From Loripinus fragilis (Eukaryota > Mollusca > Bivalvia > Lucinida > Lucinidae), in the NCBI GenBank assembly GCA_964019695.1, contig OZ026515.1, forward strand, positions 138,404,549-138,468,548: DNA of 64,000 bases, in the 5' to 3' direction. A program made the translations under genes and the position numbers. A model generated the notes under the pieces. It did not search any database, was not told where the DNA came from, and saw nothing but the letters and a program-made list of their open reading frames with translations. This document shows positions 23,443-32,189 of this stretch, piece after piece; the first letter of the stretch is position 1; every line of letters begins with the position of its first letter.

Positions 23443-23738
23443 GGTTTGAGTTTGGGTGAATCTGTTTCGTCAGCAGAAATTGGATTAGTTTGTTTTCTAA
23501 ATTTTAAACCTGGGGATGGTAGTATGTAACCGATAGAACTACTGAGTAAAATTAACCACAATTCTTTATCTGGACTTCTCAGACTGATTTGAACTAATGA
23601 TGTGACAATGATCATGTAAACAACAATGATCTGAGCAAAAAAAGTGAACCGATTTTTAACAATTCGATCACGACCTTCTGCAGATTGTACTGAAGCAGTG
23701 TCACCACGTACAAATGATCCTCTGAGATCCATTTTCAT
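23439..23738 (-). CDS. Small two-helix membrane protein
   Basis: 99 aa if begun at the ATG at 23738; a second ATG two codons later is equally possible. Two hydrophobic segments are visible: FFAQIIVVYMIIVTSLVQIS and LWLILLSSSIGYILPSPG. Small membrane proteins with this LWLxLLSSSxGYxLPxP pattern accompany animal Polintons. An inner membrane or entry-related role has been guessed but not shown. TATAAAA lies only about 3-9 bp before the ATG, too near for that start, so the unit is more likely cotranscribed with its neighbours. Confidence 0.7.
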   Translation of the reverse strand: MKMDLRGSFVRGDTASVQSAEGRDRIVKNRFTFFAQIIVVYMIIVTSLVQISLRSPDKELWLILLSSSIGYILPSPGLKFRKQTNPISADETDSPKLKP

Positions 23739-23742
23739 GCTT

Positions 23743-24813
23743 TTATACAAGATCAGATTCTAAAATCCAACTGTCGAATTTTGAAGGATAACCTTTCCAG
23801 TGAACTTTAATTTCTTTCACCCACTTTTTTCCTACTTTACGTTTTCTGTGATCTAAAACAGAATCAATTTCGTAAATTTGATCTTTCTCTACACGTTGTA
23901 ACTCGTGTGAATAGAAAGTGCCTTTGACTAATTCACCCTCAAGATCTTTTATTTTATAGGTGATAGGAGTCTGAGTTTTGACCACTGCTAAAATTTGAAA
24001 TAATTCTTGTGTCCAATTTGGTAAATAACCTTTATCAAATGTACGTTTTGTTTTATTGATACGCACAAAATCATTCACTTTGAATTTTGGTTTGACTTTT
24101 TTAGAATTTGATTTGCCATATAAGTTTTCTGACACCTGTGGTTCATTTTTAAGAGTCACAGACACAGGTGCACATTTAATACTTCGATGAAAAGCGTGAT
24201 TGTAACCATGTACTAATTTGGGAAGAATGTCTACATATCGCAAAGTGCGATGATGAGTAAAATATTTCCACATGCGAGTTTTCAAAGTTCTTTGAAAACG
24301 TTCCACAATACTGGCTTTGGTTTCAGGATTTTCAGTAGTGAAGAAATGAATCTTTTTAGTTTTCAAGAAATTTTGAAATTCTTTATTTTTGAATTCAGTT
24401 CCTTTATCTGTTTGCAAACTTTTTGGACATCGTCCACTTTTTAACACAGATTTGAAAGCAATCACTAAAGTTTTCCCAGTTTTATCTTTAATAGGTACCA
24501 CCCATGCATATTTTGAAAATACATCTATGATGCAAAGTAAATATCTATGTTTGTCATTGAACTTTGATAATTTTGATAAGTCTGCCAAATCTGCTTGCCA
24601 TTGAGTATCAATTCCAGCCACTACTGTTTTGCGTCGCAAAAACTTTTTATGAATAGGTTTATGTAAAGTATAAGTTTGTTGTTTTCTTAACCAGTCTCTA
24701 ACATCTTGAAGTTTTACTTTTTTGGATGATTGTTTAGCAAGTTTGTACAAAGCTTGTTCACCTGCATACGCAGCAGGACTTTTAGGATTGTAATACAACT
24801 GTTCAAGCTTCAT
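23743..24813 (-). CDS. Polinton integrase (rve domain plus chromodomain)
   Basis: 356 aa. It catalyses insertion of the element and makes the 6-bp duplication. The core shows the D,D-35-E pattern: D in WQADLADLSK, D in LQTDKGTEFKN, E in SIVERFQRTLK. The C-terminus from about residue 310 is a chromodomain (YEIDSVLDHRKRK, then HWKGYPSKFDSWILESDL), which in related integrases guides insertion to modified histones. The ATG at 24813 overlaps the upstream coding end by 11 bp. A TATAAAAG on the minus strand at 24844-24851, inside the upstream gene, could give it its own promoter. Confidence 0.94.
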   Translation of the reverse strand: MKLEQLYYNPKSPAAYAGEQALYKLAKQSSKKVKLQDVRDWLRKQQTYTLHKPIHKKFLRRKTVVAGIDTQWQADLADLSKLSKFNDKHRYLLCIIDVFSKYAWVVPIKDKTGKTLVIAFKSVLKSGRCPKSLQTDKGTEFKNKEFQNFLKTKKIHFFTTENPETKASIVERFQRTLKTRMWKYFTHHRTLRYVDILPKLVHGYNHAFHRSIKCAPVSVTLKNEPQVSENLYGKSNSKKVKPKFKVNDFVRINKTKRTFDKGYLPNWTQELFQILAVVKTQTPITYKIKDLEGELVKGTFYSHELQRVEKDQIYEIDSVLDHRKRKVGKKWVKEIKVHWKGYPSKFDSWILESDLV

Positions 24814-25594
24814 TGTAACTGACCCATGGAGAAGAAAACTCTTCTTTTATACGTTTTTTGGTGGCAGATAAAAGTGCTGGAGAGGAAAAATGGTCTTTGA
24901 TACGTTTTCTGACACTCAAACTCTTTGCAGACCTGACAGAAACAGGAATACGACTTGCTGTTTTTCTGATGGTGCGTTTTTGTTTGGGAGTGATATAATC
25001 CGTTTCAGGAGTTTCTGGAGCGCGATGCATCCAGTCCCACCTTTCCCTATTTCCAATGACATCTTGGGGAATATTCATGTCTCTTAAACCTTCTGCAAAA
25101 GCTTGCCAACCTGTAGGTTCACTGCCTTTACGATGTCTAATGACATCATTGACCAGATCAATAATATTGGACCCTGGAATAGATTTGCCATAAAGTTTAA
25201 CTGTACCATCATCTTCCCAGGACACATTTGGGTTAGTTTTTAGAAGTGAAACTAAAAGCTGAGCTTTACGTTTCATGGTGGAAGGCACACTATCTATGAC
25301 CAATTGATTCATTTTGGAAGAACTAGGGTCAGATTGGGGAAAAAGAGATGTTTCTTTTAAAGCTTTTTGATGAGCTGTCTTAAATTTGTGCAAGGTTTGG
25401 CCATACAATTGAGATTTTTCAGCTTCAGACAAATCTTCATTGGCCATGACAGAAGATAAGTCTCTTTGAAGACTGGCTGTGGCAGATACATTAGGATCAG
25501 GAGGCAGTCTGGGCTTTTGAATTTGTTCCTCTTTCCAGCGTTTCATGTCTTCCCAAAGTTTAAATGGTACAATAGCCATTTTACGACCATCCAT
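24803..25594 (-). CDS. Conserved Polinton protein of unknown function
   Basis: 263 aa. The N-terminus MAIVPFKLWEDMKRWKEE is followed by KPRLPPDPNVSAT, then a helical region, a middle TVKLYGKSIPGSNIIDLVND and a basic tail with repeated SARKRIKxxFSSP-like units (KRIKDHFSSP, KRIKEEFSSP). Proteins of this pattern sit upstream of the integrase in many animal Polintons. No fold or activity is recognised. The start is the ATG at 25594. Confidence 0.7.
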   Translation of the reverse strand: MDGRKMAIVPFKLWEDMKRWKEEQIQKPRLPPDPNVSATASLQRDLSSVMANEDLSEAEKSQLYGQTLHKFKTAHQKALKETSLFPQSDPSSSKMNQLVIDSVPSTMKRKAQLLVSLLKTNPNVSWEDDGTVKLYGKSIPGSNIIDLVNDVIRHRKGSEPTGWQAFAEGLRDMNIPQDVIGNRERWDWMHRAPETPETDYITPKQKRTIRKTASRIPVSVRSAKSLSVRKRIKDHFSSPALLSATKKRIKEEFSSPWVSYNEA

Positions 25595-25600
25595 ATTTTT

Positions 25601-25993
25601 TTATTTTTTGATAATTTCACCCAAGACAGAACCTATGATAGGAGCAATTAATGGTTTTAATAATAATCCTAACAAGGCTCCACCTTTCTGATTAATAATT
25701 TTCTTTTTTGTGTCAAGTGGAACTTGCTTAGAACTCAGTAAACGTATATGTTGCTTTCTAGCTCGTAACTGATTCTTTTGAGCATTTGTCAGACGTACAT
25801 TGCCTTTTATAAGATTGATGCAACATTCCCCTACACAATCAATGACTTCTTTAGGAGATTCTTGAATCATTTTCTTACGACATTTATTGGATAAATGAGT
25901 CAATCCTTCTAAAAATGTACCATAAGTTTTAATCAAAGATTTTTTTCTCATTTTATTTTGCAATTTTCTACGATGTGTTGTTGTTACAGCCAT
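25601..25993 (-). CDS. Basic protein with hydrophobic C-terminal tail (KxGG family, copy 1)
   Basis: 130 aa. Basic N-terminus, then LIKGNVRLTNAQKNQLRARK, a KKKIINQKGGALLGLL step, and a hydrophobic tail (LIAPIIGSVLGEIIKK). The tail after the GG pair suggests a membrane-active or capsid-internal peptide. Its domain is also present in the next gene up (26044-26691). A TATAAAAGG on the minus strand (26028-26036) lies about 35 bp before the ATG at 25993, so it has its own promoter. Confidence 0.75.
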   Translation of the reverse strand: MAVTTTHRRKLQNKMRKKSLIKTYGTFLEGLTHLSNKCRKKMIQESPKEVIDCVGECCINLIKGNVRLTNAQKNQLRARKQHIRLLSSKQVPLDTKKKIINQKGGALLGLLLKPLIAPIIGSVLGEIIKK

Positions 25994-26027
25994 GTTTATG
26001 AGTGTGTTTATAATTTAAATGTACAGT

Positions 26028-26036
26028 CCTTTTATA
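26028..26036 (-). promoter_or_regulatory. TATA box of the 130-aa gene
   Basis: TATAAAAGG on the minus strand, 35 bp before the ATG at 25993. The same box recurs before most Polinton genes here. Confidence 0.6.
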
Positions 26037-26043
26037 GTTTTTC

Positions 26044-26691
26044 TTAAAAATGAAGTCGTCGACGTTCAGAATGAGGTGGCGAAGGATATTTGTTTGGATT
26101 TAACATGTGCATGGTAGCACCAAATCCATGTCTTTTTAACAAATCTTGTGCTCTCAAAGGAGTAAATCTTGCTAAATTAATAGAAGATCGTCTTGCATTT
26201 GTGTTTGGAGAATCAAGACCTAAATTTTGCCATGAAGCAGGACTTTTACTTTTACGTTTTGTTACAAAACGATCATCAACCTTTCTTTTTTTCTGTTTTC
26301 TTGTTTTTTTCACTGATTTTTTCTTAGGTTTTTTAGTTTTCTTGTTAAATTTTCTCATCAACTTATTTCCATCCCATCGAATCAGACTTCGAATGATCAC
26401 ACCACCAAAGAATCCACCACCTCCAGGTTTTAAAATGATACTGCGTTTGACTTCAGGATCAACAATTGCACTTGCTAATTTTCGAACATCATCCTGATGT
26501 CTATCCATAAATTTTTGAGTTTGTTTAGGTAATTTCATTTTACCCTGAACAATTTTTCGAGCTGCCAAAGAAAACCATTTGATCATTTCAATTAAACCTG
26601 CATTTAAGAGTGATTTTCTTTTATGACTATCATGTTCTCTGCTTAAATTATATAGAGCACGTATCAGATTAGCTGATGTTCGTTGAGCCAT
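26044..26691 (-). CDS. Basic KxGG-family protein, copy 2, with long basic tail
   Basis: 215 aa from the ATG at 26691 (MAQRTSANLIRALYN). The frame is open further up but without an ATG, and the TATA box lies inside that stretch. Residues about 45-105 repeat the pattern of the 130-aa neighbour: a basic lead, Q...RH..DVRKLAS, V.P.VKRSI, then KPGGGGFFGGVIIRSLI. A Lys-rich stretch follows (KKTKKPKKKSVKKTRKQKKR) and a Ser/Pro/Arg tail. It is likely a nucleic-acid-binding virion or nuclear protein arising by duplication of the KxGG domain. The function is inferred. Confidence 0.75.
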   Translation of the reverse strand: MAQRTSANLIRALYNLSREHDSHKRKSLLNAGLIEMIKWFSLAARKIVQGKMKLPKQTQKFMDRHQDDVRKLASAIVDPEVKRSIILKPGGGGFFGGVIIRSLIRWDGNKLMRKFNKKTKKPKKKSVKKTRKQKKRKVDDRFVTKRKSKSPASWQNLGLDSPNTNARRSSINLARFTPLRAQDLLKRHGFGATMHMLNPNKYPSPPHSERRRLHF

Positions 26692-26725
26692 TTTGACACA
26701 AATGATGGATTTGAACTCAAACACA

Positions 26726-26735
26726 CCTTTTTATA
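26726..26735 (-). promoter_or_regulatory. TATA box of the 215-aa gene
   Basis: TATAAAAAGG on the minus strand about 35 bp before the ATG at 26691. Its position argues against any start upstream of that ATG. Confidence 0.6.
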
Positions 26736-27429
26736 CTCCTGGAAAATAGACAACAGGTCCTTGTTGATCTGATTTTGTAAACCAGTTTTGAAAAATATGT
26801 GTTCTGAATCTAAGATAATCAGGTGTATTTGGTTTCAAATCGACCAATAAGTATCCATGAGGTATAGATGTGGCATCGTTAAATGCATGAATCATATGTG
26901 GAGCTTGAAGTTGATTTGCTAATACTTTGATTTGCATCTTATCTCTTGGACTTTGAAATAAAACTAAATAATGAGCATTCAAACTGATGGTGCGAGAAGA
27001 TTTACTTTGTTGAAATAAATTTTGAGTGATGTACACCACACTTGCGTTTCTATGATGTCCTTTTCTAGTAAACCATAACTTAATTTTTTCTTCATCTTTA
27101 TCTCCTAACATGTCATCAAAAATCACCAAGTGCGTTGCACTGGGATCAGTGACAATTTCATCTTCATCATTGGGAATACCTTGAATAAATTTGATGTTTG
27201 ACCCTTCACGTTCTTGTAAGATATTATAAGATTTTTGCCATTCCTTGTAACACCAAACAATTCGTTGGGGTAAAATATCAAATAAATCTTCTTTAAACTC
27301 AATCATCTTTTTAACAAATTCAGTTTTACCCGATCCACTTGGACCAGAAATAAAAATATTAGAAGGATGTTTAAAAAACAAACTTCCAATATCTTGATTT
27401 GAGTCCAACTGGTGTGTAGAAAGTGCCAT
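26731..27429 (-). CDS. Polinton packaging ATPase (FtsK/HerA-like)
   Basis: 232 aa from the ATG at 27429. It powers DNA packaging in viruses of this lineage. The Walker A motif is GPSGSGKT (residues 29-36), and Walker B is THLVIFDDMLG. A conserved GHHRNASVVYITQN segment follows, with the sensor-like polar residue QN that typifies this family. The frame extends above the ATG only through non-ATG codons, and a TATA box lies there. Intact. Confidence 0.93.
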   Translation of the reverse strand: MALSTHQLDSNQDIGSLFFKHPSNIFISGPSGSGKTEFVKKMIEFKEDLFDILPQRIVWCYKEWQKSYNILQEREGSNIKFIQGIPNDEDEIVTDPSATHLVIFDDMLGDKDEEKIKLWFTRKGHHRNASVVYITQNLFQQSKSSRTISLNAHYLVLFQSPRDKMQIKVLANQLQAPHMIHAFNDATSIPHGYLLVDLKPNTPDYLRFRTHIFQNWFTKSDQQGPVVYFPGV

Positions 27430-27460
27430 GGTTAACTGTGAAAAAATTACAAAGACAATT

Positions 27461-27469
27461 TTATTTATA
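27461..27469 (-). promoter_or_regulatory. TATA box of the ATPase gene
   Basis: TATAAATAA on the minus strand, about 32 bp before the ATG at 27429. Confidence 0.55.
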
Positions 27470-27487
27470 CTCAAATTTTAATGAACA

Positions 27488-27580
27488 TGAACCAACAGTT
27501 TAATACATAATTAAAAAAACAGTTTAATACATAATTGAAACAGTTTAATACATAATTAAAAAACAGTTTAATACATAAAA
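27488..27580. repeat. Four tandem units of about 24 bp between ATPase and PolB
   Basis: AACAGTTTAATACATAATTA is repeated four times with small changes. Read on the minus strand each unit holds ATTAAA within TATTAAAC, about 80-165 nt after the PolB stop, so the array could act as several weak poly(A) signals for PolB. Confidence 0.75.
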
Positions 27581-27656
27581 ACACCTGTACAATACACCAG
27601 TCACAGTTCAATTCATGACTATCAGAAATAATACATGATCATCAGAACTACTCTAT

Positions 27657-30600
27657 CTATGCCAAATACCCATAAGGAACAGTATATCCATCTCCAACAA
27701 TGACACGTTTAGTATAAGTGAACCGATACATCTTGGATTGCAATTCAGTGGTCACAGTCTTGTCTTTATGTTTTCTGATCCTATTGTAGTTGACAGTTTC
27801 TCTGAAGTCTTTCCTATCTCCCTTCACCAAGTTCAGCATCCGATCAAAGTGAATGACTTGAGATGTATTGTAATCTAGAGTGAGTCCTTTCACTTTGCAA
27901 GTAGATCCTCGATTTCCATCCTTGTCTACAAATTCATAGCCATAGTTCTTCGGTCCCTTGCCAACAAATTTTACAATTCTAGCATTGGGCACTTCATCTG
28001 TCCATTCTCCAAGTCTGTTGTTGACAATAGTGGGGTTCCATAAATGGGGTTTGTGATGATAAATGATAGAGTCTGTATCAAAGTAGAGTACACGTTCATT
28101 CAGCTTTTCCAAGGGTTCATACAACTTCAATCTGGCTTGAGCAGTGACGAATGCTGCAACAATCACATTACTGCAAGCATGCGGCTCCACATTGGGTTCT
28201 GTATCCTCCCAGTTGACCAGTAGAAGATTTTCTCTGCAAATGTCCACATTCTTGACAATCTTGTTTGGATTCGTCACCAGGTCAAAGAACTTGGCAGGTT
28301 CTGAGAAATATTCTGTCTTGGTCATATTTTCTCGCTGTGCCAATTTTCCCCAGAGACTGTTTAACATGATCTTGGCAATAGCTCTCATTCCTTTATTCTT
28401 CTCCACATTCTCCAACCTGATTCCTTCGGCTTCAAAGTAGTCTTGCTTGAACTTGATCTTATCTTGCTCAGTCTTGCACCAATCAGGATAGCCACTTGAT
28501 TCTTGCTTGATTCTCAGAAAAGTATCAATATAACCAGCAAAGATCCCTTCTTCTCCAGATTCTCTGTCATACTGAGTCGTCTCTGAGAAATGCCAGACTT
28601 CATACACGTCCAATAACTTGTATCCTCTGTCCAATGCAGCAAACAATTCGATAGTAACCCAGGTCCCTGTAAAACTTCTATCTTCTTCTCGTAAATGAGT
28701 ACATCTCATATAAGGATCTGTCTTTTCAGCACAACTTCTACACAATGGAAACATCAATTTCTGACTGCATTTCTGTGGAAGTACAGGATGGTACAAATTG
28801 TTGGGTGGTAGCACTTTACACTTGATCAATCCACAGTACTGTCTGATGTTGTCTTTATCTATGTTCTCTTGAGAATAGATGGTAGGATGACCAAGTGGAA
28901 ACTGTCCGTACTTGCAAATAGTTGGATAGAGTGAACACACATCTATGTACTTGATTTCTTCATTGGAGGATTCATCGATTTCCTGATAGAGTTTGGTCGA
29001 GTTAGTCCTTCCACCAAATAAAGCATCTCTTGGTCTCAAAGGGTCTAAGTTTGTAAATTCTGAGTCCACCAAAGATCTAAAGTCTGGATCTTCCTTGTAT
29101 CTCTTGTCATAGTCACACTCCCAAAGTTCCACCACCTGATATCCTGCTTTTCGTAACTCTTCTGTCTTGTCAATGGTCAAAATATACAACTGATACATGG
29201 TCAAACACTGATGATGTTGAACTCTGTTTCTGTCTGGAAAATGAGTAGGACATCCATGCCAGTAACATCCATAGAATTCAAATACAGTTCGAGATTCTTC
29301 ATGGTAGCCATCCACATAATGCCCACTGATTCTTTGTTCACCACCATTCAATGCATGTTTGATTTCAATACCACGTTCCTTAGCTTCACTTTGAATCCAT
29401 CTTACAGCTTTGATAGAGTAGTTCTTTTGATTAGGATACCCTTCAGGTGGGATGATGGCAATACTGTTTTCAGGCATATGATTCTTTCTCCATACTTTTG
29501 AACAAGCTTGAGCAATAGTGCAAGCTTCAGACAAAGGATCGAGTCCACTAATGTTGATCAATTCTCGTCTGAAACAAGCACATCCTCGTCTTAGGATATC
29601 CACATCACTACGACAGTATTCTTCCATCTCCCATTTGAAGTTAAATATAGCACCACTTTCAATTTTCTCTTTATGCCAAGCTAAAAATGTCTCACGATCC
29701 TTGACAGACAACTGACCAGGATTGTACATGTCCACTGGAAAGTAAGGTCCCACATACTTTTGGTTTGCCAGTGTATTTGCAAGATGAGGAAAGTAACCTT
29801 TCTTCATCTCTGTCAAGCCAAATGTATCTGGGAAATTAGCCAGTCTCATATGCAAAAACTGATAAGAATCCAGGAATGTGACACGTCCTACTTTCATTCT
29901 AAGTATAGTATTTCCATTCATGATCACATCAGGTTTCACTGTACCATATTCTAAGATATAGTGTAAGATGAACTGACCATCGTATCCTCCAAAATTATGT
30001 GCAATACATGTCACTCCTTTATTCTCATCTCCTAAAATCCAATTGCAAAATTGTGGTAAAGTATCTATGCCTTCAAAGATAAATTCTCTCAGACCTGTTT
30101 GTGTCGAACAAGTCGGACAAAATGTATCTATGGGCAATTCCATGCAATCATCACATGCTTTATGAGCAACACAGAAATTCACTTGATGTGTACCAGTTTC
30201 TTGATTTGACTCGAAATCAAAGAAGATGAAACGAGATTTCTTTGGTTGAGAAACCTCTTCTTCTCCTTCATTTTCAGTCATCTCAGATTTACATTCATAA
30301 CTTTGAATATAGCATTGATGATTAGGTCCAACAATCTCTTTACAATTTCCACATTTTCTCTGTCCTGGACACACATGATTTTTCTTATTGCCCACAATCC
30401 TAAGATTACATTTACCACAATTATACACAAGTTGACAAATAGATTTATGCTGTTTAGATTTCACTGCCTTATGCTTTGCAAAACAGTCTCTACTACGAAA
30501 TGTTCTTTTACAGTCCATACAACGCGTTTTTTGTCCAGGGATACAAGGAATGTCACTATAGCAACCATCACATCCATCAGCACATCTATGGGCGCCCCTG

Positions 30601-30788
30601 TTCGTATATCCAACATCACAATACTCGCAGTAGTAATATCCACCGAGGAATCCTGTCACCTTCGTGATCGCATCATAGTGATCAATTCCATTGAAGTAAA
30701 TATGGATCACTTTCGTCTCAGGTTTCTTCTTGAATTGTAGTGGAAATATTAGTCCATCTTTAGGATACTGAGAATGGACTTTGATCAA
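27657..30788 (-). CDS. Polinton protein-primed DNA polymerase B, C-terminal part (exonuclease and polymerase)
   Basis: 1,043 codons in one frame with no ATG near its start; it continues the frame that ends at 30785. Order: a Cys/His-rich zinc-binding region (residues 53-160: CEYC, CMDC, CGKC, CGNC), ExoI with D191/E193 in FFDFES, ExoII N265...D270 in AHNFGGYDGQF, ExoIII Y391...D395 in YCRSDVDIL, an insert with a Vsr-like signature (about 490-560), polymerase motif A D616 in DVCSLYP, motif B 806-815 KIMLNSLWGK, and motif C D904/D906 in YFDTDS. All catalytic residues are present. It would copy the element with a terminal protein as primer. Only the frame break at its upstream edge separates it from the N-terminal domain. 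Confidence 0.95.
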   Translation of the reverse strand: MIKVHSQYPKDGLIFPLQFKKKPETKVIHIYFNGIDHYDAITKVTGFLGGYYYCEYCDVGYTNRGAHRCADGCDGCYSDIPCIPGQKTRCMDCKRTFRSRDCFAKHKAVKSKQHKSICQLVYNCGKCNLRIVGNKKNHVCPGQRKCGNCKEIVGPNHQCYIQSYECKSEMTENEGEEEVSQPKKSRFIFFDFESNQETGTHQVNFCVAHKACDDCMELPIDTFCPTCSTQTGLREFIFEGIDTLPQFCNWILGDENKGVTCIAHNFGGYDGQFILHYILEYGTVKPDVIMNGNTILRMKVGRVTFLDSYQFLHMRLANFPDTFGLTEMKKGYFPHLANTLANQKYVGPYFPVDMYNPGQLSVKDRETFLAWHKEKIESGAIFNFKWEMEEYCRSDVDILRRGCACFRRELINISGLDPLSEACTIAQACSKVWRKNHMPENSIAIIPPEGYPNQKNYSIKAVRWIQSEAKERGIEIKHALNGGEQRISGHYVDGYHEESRTVFEFYGCYWHGCPTHFPDRNRVQHHQCLTMYQLYILTIDKTEELRKAGYQVVELWECDYDKRYKEDPDFRSLVDSEFTNLDPLRPRDALFGGRTNSTKLYQEIDESSNEEIKYIDVCSLYPTICKYGQFPLGHPTIYSQENIDKDNIRQYCGLIKCKVLPPNNLYHPVLPQKCSQKLMFPLCRSCAEKTDPYMRCTHLREEDRSFTGTWVTIELFAALDRGYKLLDVYEVWHFSETTQYDRESGEEGIFAGYIDTFLRIKQESSGYPDWCKTEQDKIKFKQDYFEAEGIRLENVEKNKGMRAIAKIMLNSLWGKLAQRENMTKTEYFSEPAKFFDLVTNPNKIVKNVDICRENLLLVNWEDTEPNVEPHACSNVIVAAFVTAQARLKLYEPLEKLNERVLYFDTDSIIYHHKPHLWNPTIVNNRLGEWTDEVPNARIVKFVGKGPKNYGYEFVDKDGNRGSTCKVKGLTLDYNTSQVIHFDRMLNLVKGDRKDFRETVNYNRIRKHKDKTVTTELQSKMYRFTYTKRVIVGDGYTVPYGYLA

Positions 30789-31669
30789 GTACTTGGGAAC
30801 AGTACAGATTGGATCTTCTTGTATTCCTCAATACCACAAGATTTAGTATGAGGAATCTTCGCTCGATCCAATAACTTCATGGCTTCTCTAGTCTGCATAG
30901 GCCTATCTGACTTTCGAAGCTGTACCCAACTCTTCTTCCAAGACTCTGATTCATCTTTATCCGCATTACATTTCCCCACCACCACAGCTCTGGCCATACA
31001 CATTACATCTTTGGTATTATTGATCTGTATAATACTTCTTTTGTTGATACTCATATTTTCTGACTCAAAATAGAGACCAGCATGTAATGGTTTTCGTCCG
31101 CTGCCTACTGGAAGTCTCACCACTGTAATTTGAATAGTCATCTGTCCGTCATGAATCCTGAAATTCTCATTGGACTGTTGTACTTTCATGATTTCTTGAA
31201 GTATAGCTTCCCCTGTCATGGTTGAGACATCTCTCCAAGGCACAAACACTCCAAGTTTCAATCCAGGATGCAAAATAGTCATCCGCATCTTATCATTGGA
31301 TTCCATCTCGCATCGTTCTTTGATGTCTTCTACCAGTCGATCAAATAATCTTGATATGAACTGTAGGTGCGAAACATTGTCAGGGAAAGTCTTGATGTTG
31401 AGCTGAAACTCTTTCCCTTGGGCTCGAAAAATTCTAGACTTCTTCTCGTTGACTGTCTTGATAGAATAATAAGAAGTCAAATCTTCATCATCTTCATCAT
31501 CTGAGCTCTCTGTGTCTGAATAAATCACCATAGGTCTTCTTTTTCTTGGTGGTGGTCTAATATTATCTTCATCATCTGAGCTCTCTGTATCTGAATAATC
31601 TACCAGCCTAGGTTGATACTCTTCATCATCAGAAGTGGGTGGGGTAATATCTCTCTGTCGCTTAAACAT
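30785..31669 (-). CDS. Polinton DNA polymerase B, N-terminal part (separated by a frame break)
   Basis: 294 aa from the ATG at 31669. Residues about 10-60 are an acidic/basic module (DYSD.ESSDDEDNI..PP.RKRR..VIYSD) shared with the zinc-knuckle gene at 33197. After it comes the N-terminal domain usual for Polinton PolB, recognised by FRAQGKEFQLNI, VRLPVGSGRKP and SIIQINNTKDVMCMARAVVV. It ends with CGIEEYKKIQSVLFPST and TGA at 30785-30787, where the polymerase frame begins in the -1 register. No classical slippery heptamer is seen. A mutation or sequence error is the simplest reading, but a real split gene is possible. Confidence 0.85.
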   Translation of the reverse strand: MFKRQRDITPPTSDDEEYQPRLVDYSDTESSDDEDNIRPPPRKRRPMVIYSDTESSDDEDDEDLTSYYSIKTVNEKKSRIFRAQGKEFQLNIKTFPDNVSHLQFISRLFDRLVEDIKERCEMESNDKMRMTILHPGLKLGVFVPWRDVSTMTGEAILQEIMKVQQSNENFRIHDGQMTIQITVVRLPVGSGRKPLHAGLYFESENMSINKRSIIQINNTKDVMCMARAVVVGKCNADKDESESWKKSWVQLRKSDRPMQTREAMKLLDRAKIPHTKSCGIEEYKKIQSVLFPST

Positions 31670-32189
31670 GTTGACTCTTCGAAGTTCTCTACTGAATTGA
31701 TGCTGCAATAGAAATCTGAGCTCCTTTTATACTGGAAAAACCCAGATTTGGAAAAACTCAGATTTTCTGAAATCAACAGTTGAAAATTCTCAAAATGTTT
31801 CATCAAGCGTAATCACTATTTGATTTTTTCATCCGATCGAATATTTTCCATAAGTTCAGAAAAAATCCTCAGTCAAGATGACTAGTTCTCAAATTATTTT
31901 GATATGCAAATTTGAATTTTTCATCAGATCAAATCTTTTCCATAAGCCAAACTATTGAAAGTTTCATCATGTGGCAATAGAAATCACTAGCAAAAAATTT
32001 GACAAGCAAAACTATATGAATTTTTTCACTAAGTGTCAGGCGAGACTACATGTTTTTGCTAGGCCTAAAGTGCAGGCGAGACTACATTTTTTGAAAAATT
32101 AGCAAGAAGTATCAGGTACTGTATAAACAGCACCATTACTCCCCCAGTACTATATCCTAACCTCGGAATCCCTGGCGATTGAAACTGTC
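31670..32189. other. Polinton intergenic region with short direct repeats
   Basis: A PolB promoter lies at the start: TATAAAAGG on the minus strand (31723-31731). Beyond it are two diverged copies of TTTTTCATC.GATC.AAT.TTTTCCATAAG (about 31825-31855 and 31915-31945) and two copies of CAGGCGAGACTACAT (about 32038 and 32073). No gene is recognised. Confidence 0.55.
31723..31731 (-). promoter_or_regulatory. TATA box of the PolB gene
   Basis: TATAAAAGG about 54 bp before the ATG at 31669, with no earlier ATG in between. Confidence 0.6.

Noticed and set aside
30246..30740. 164-codon plus-strand frame opposite PolB
   Set aside because: It is antisense to the clear PolB zinc-binding region and has no domain of its own.
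30775..30800. Programmed -1 frameshift in PolB
   Set aside because: The register fits -1, but no X XXY YYZ slippery heptamer in the right phase was seen, and such frameshifting is not known to me in Polinton PolB. Kept only as a break.
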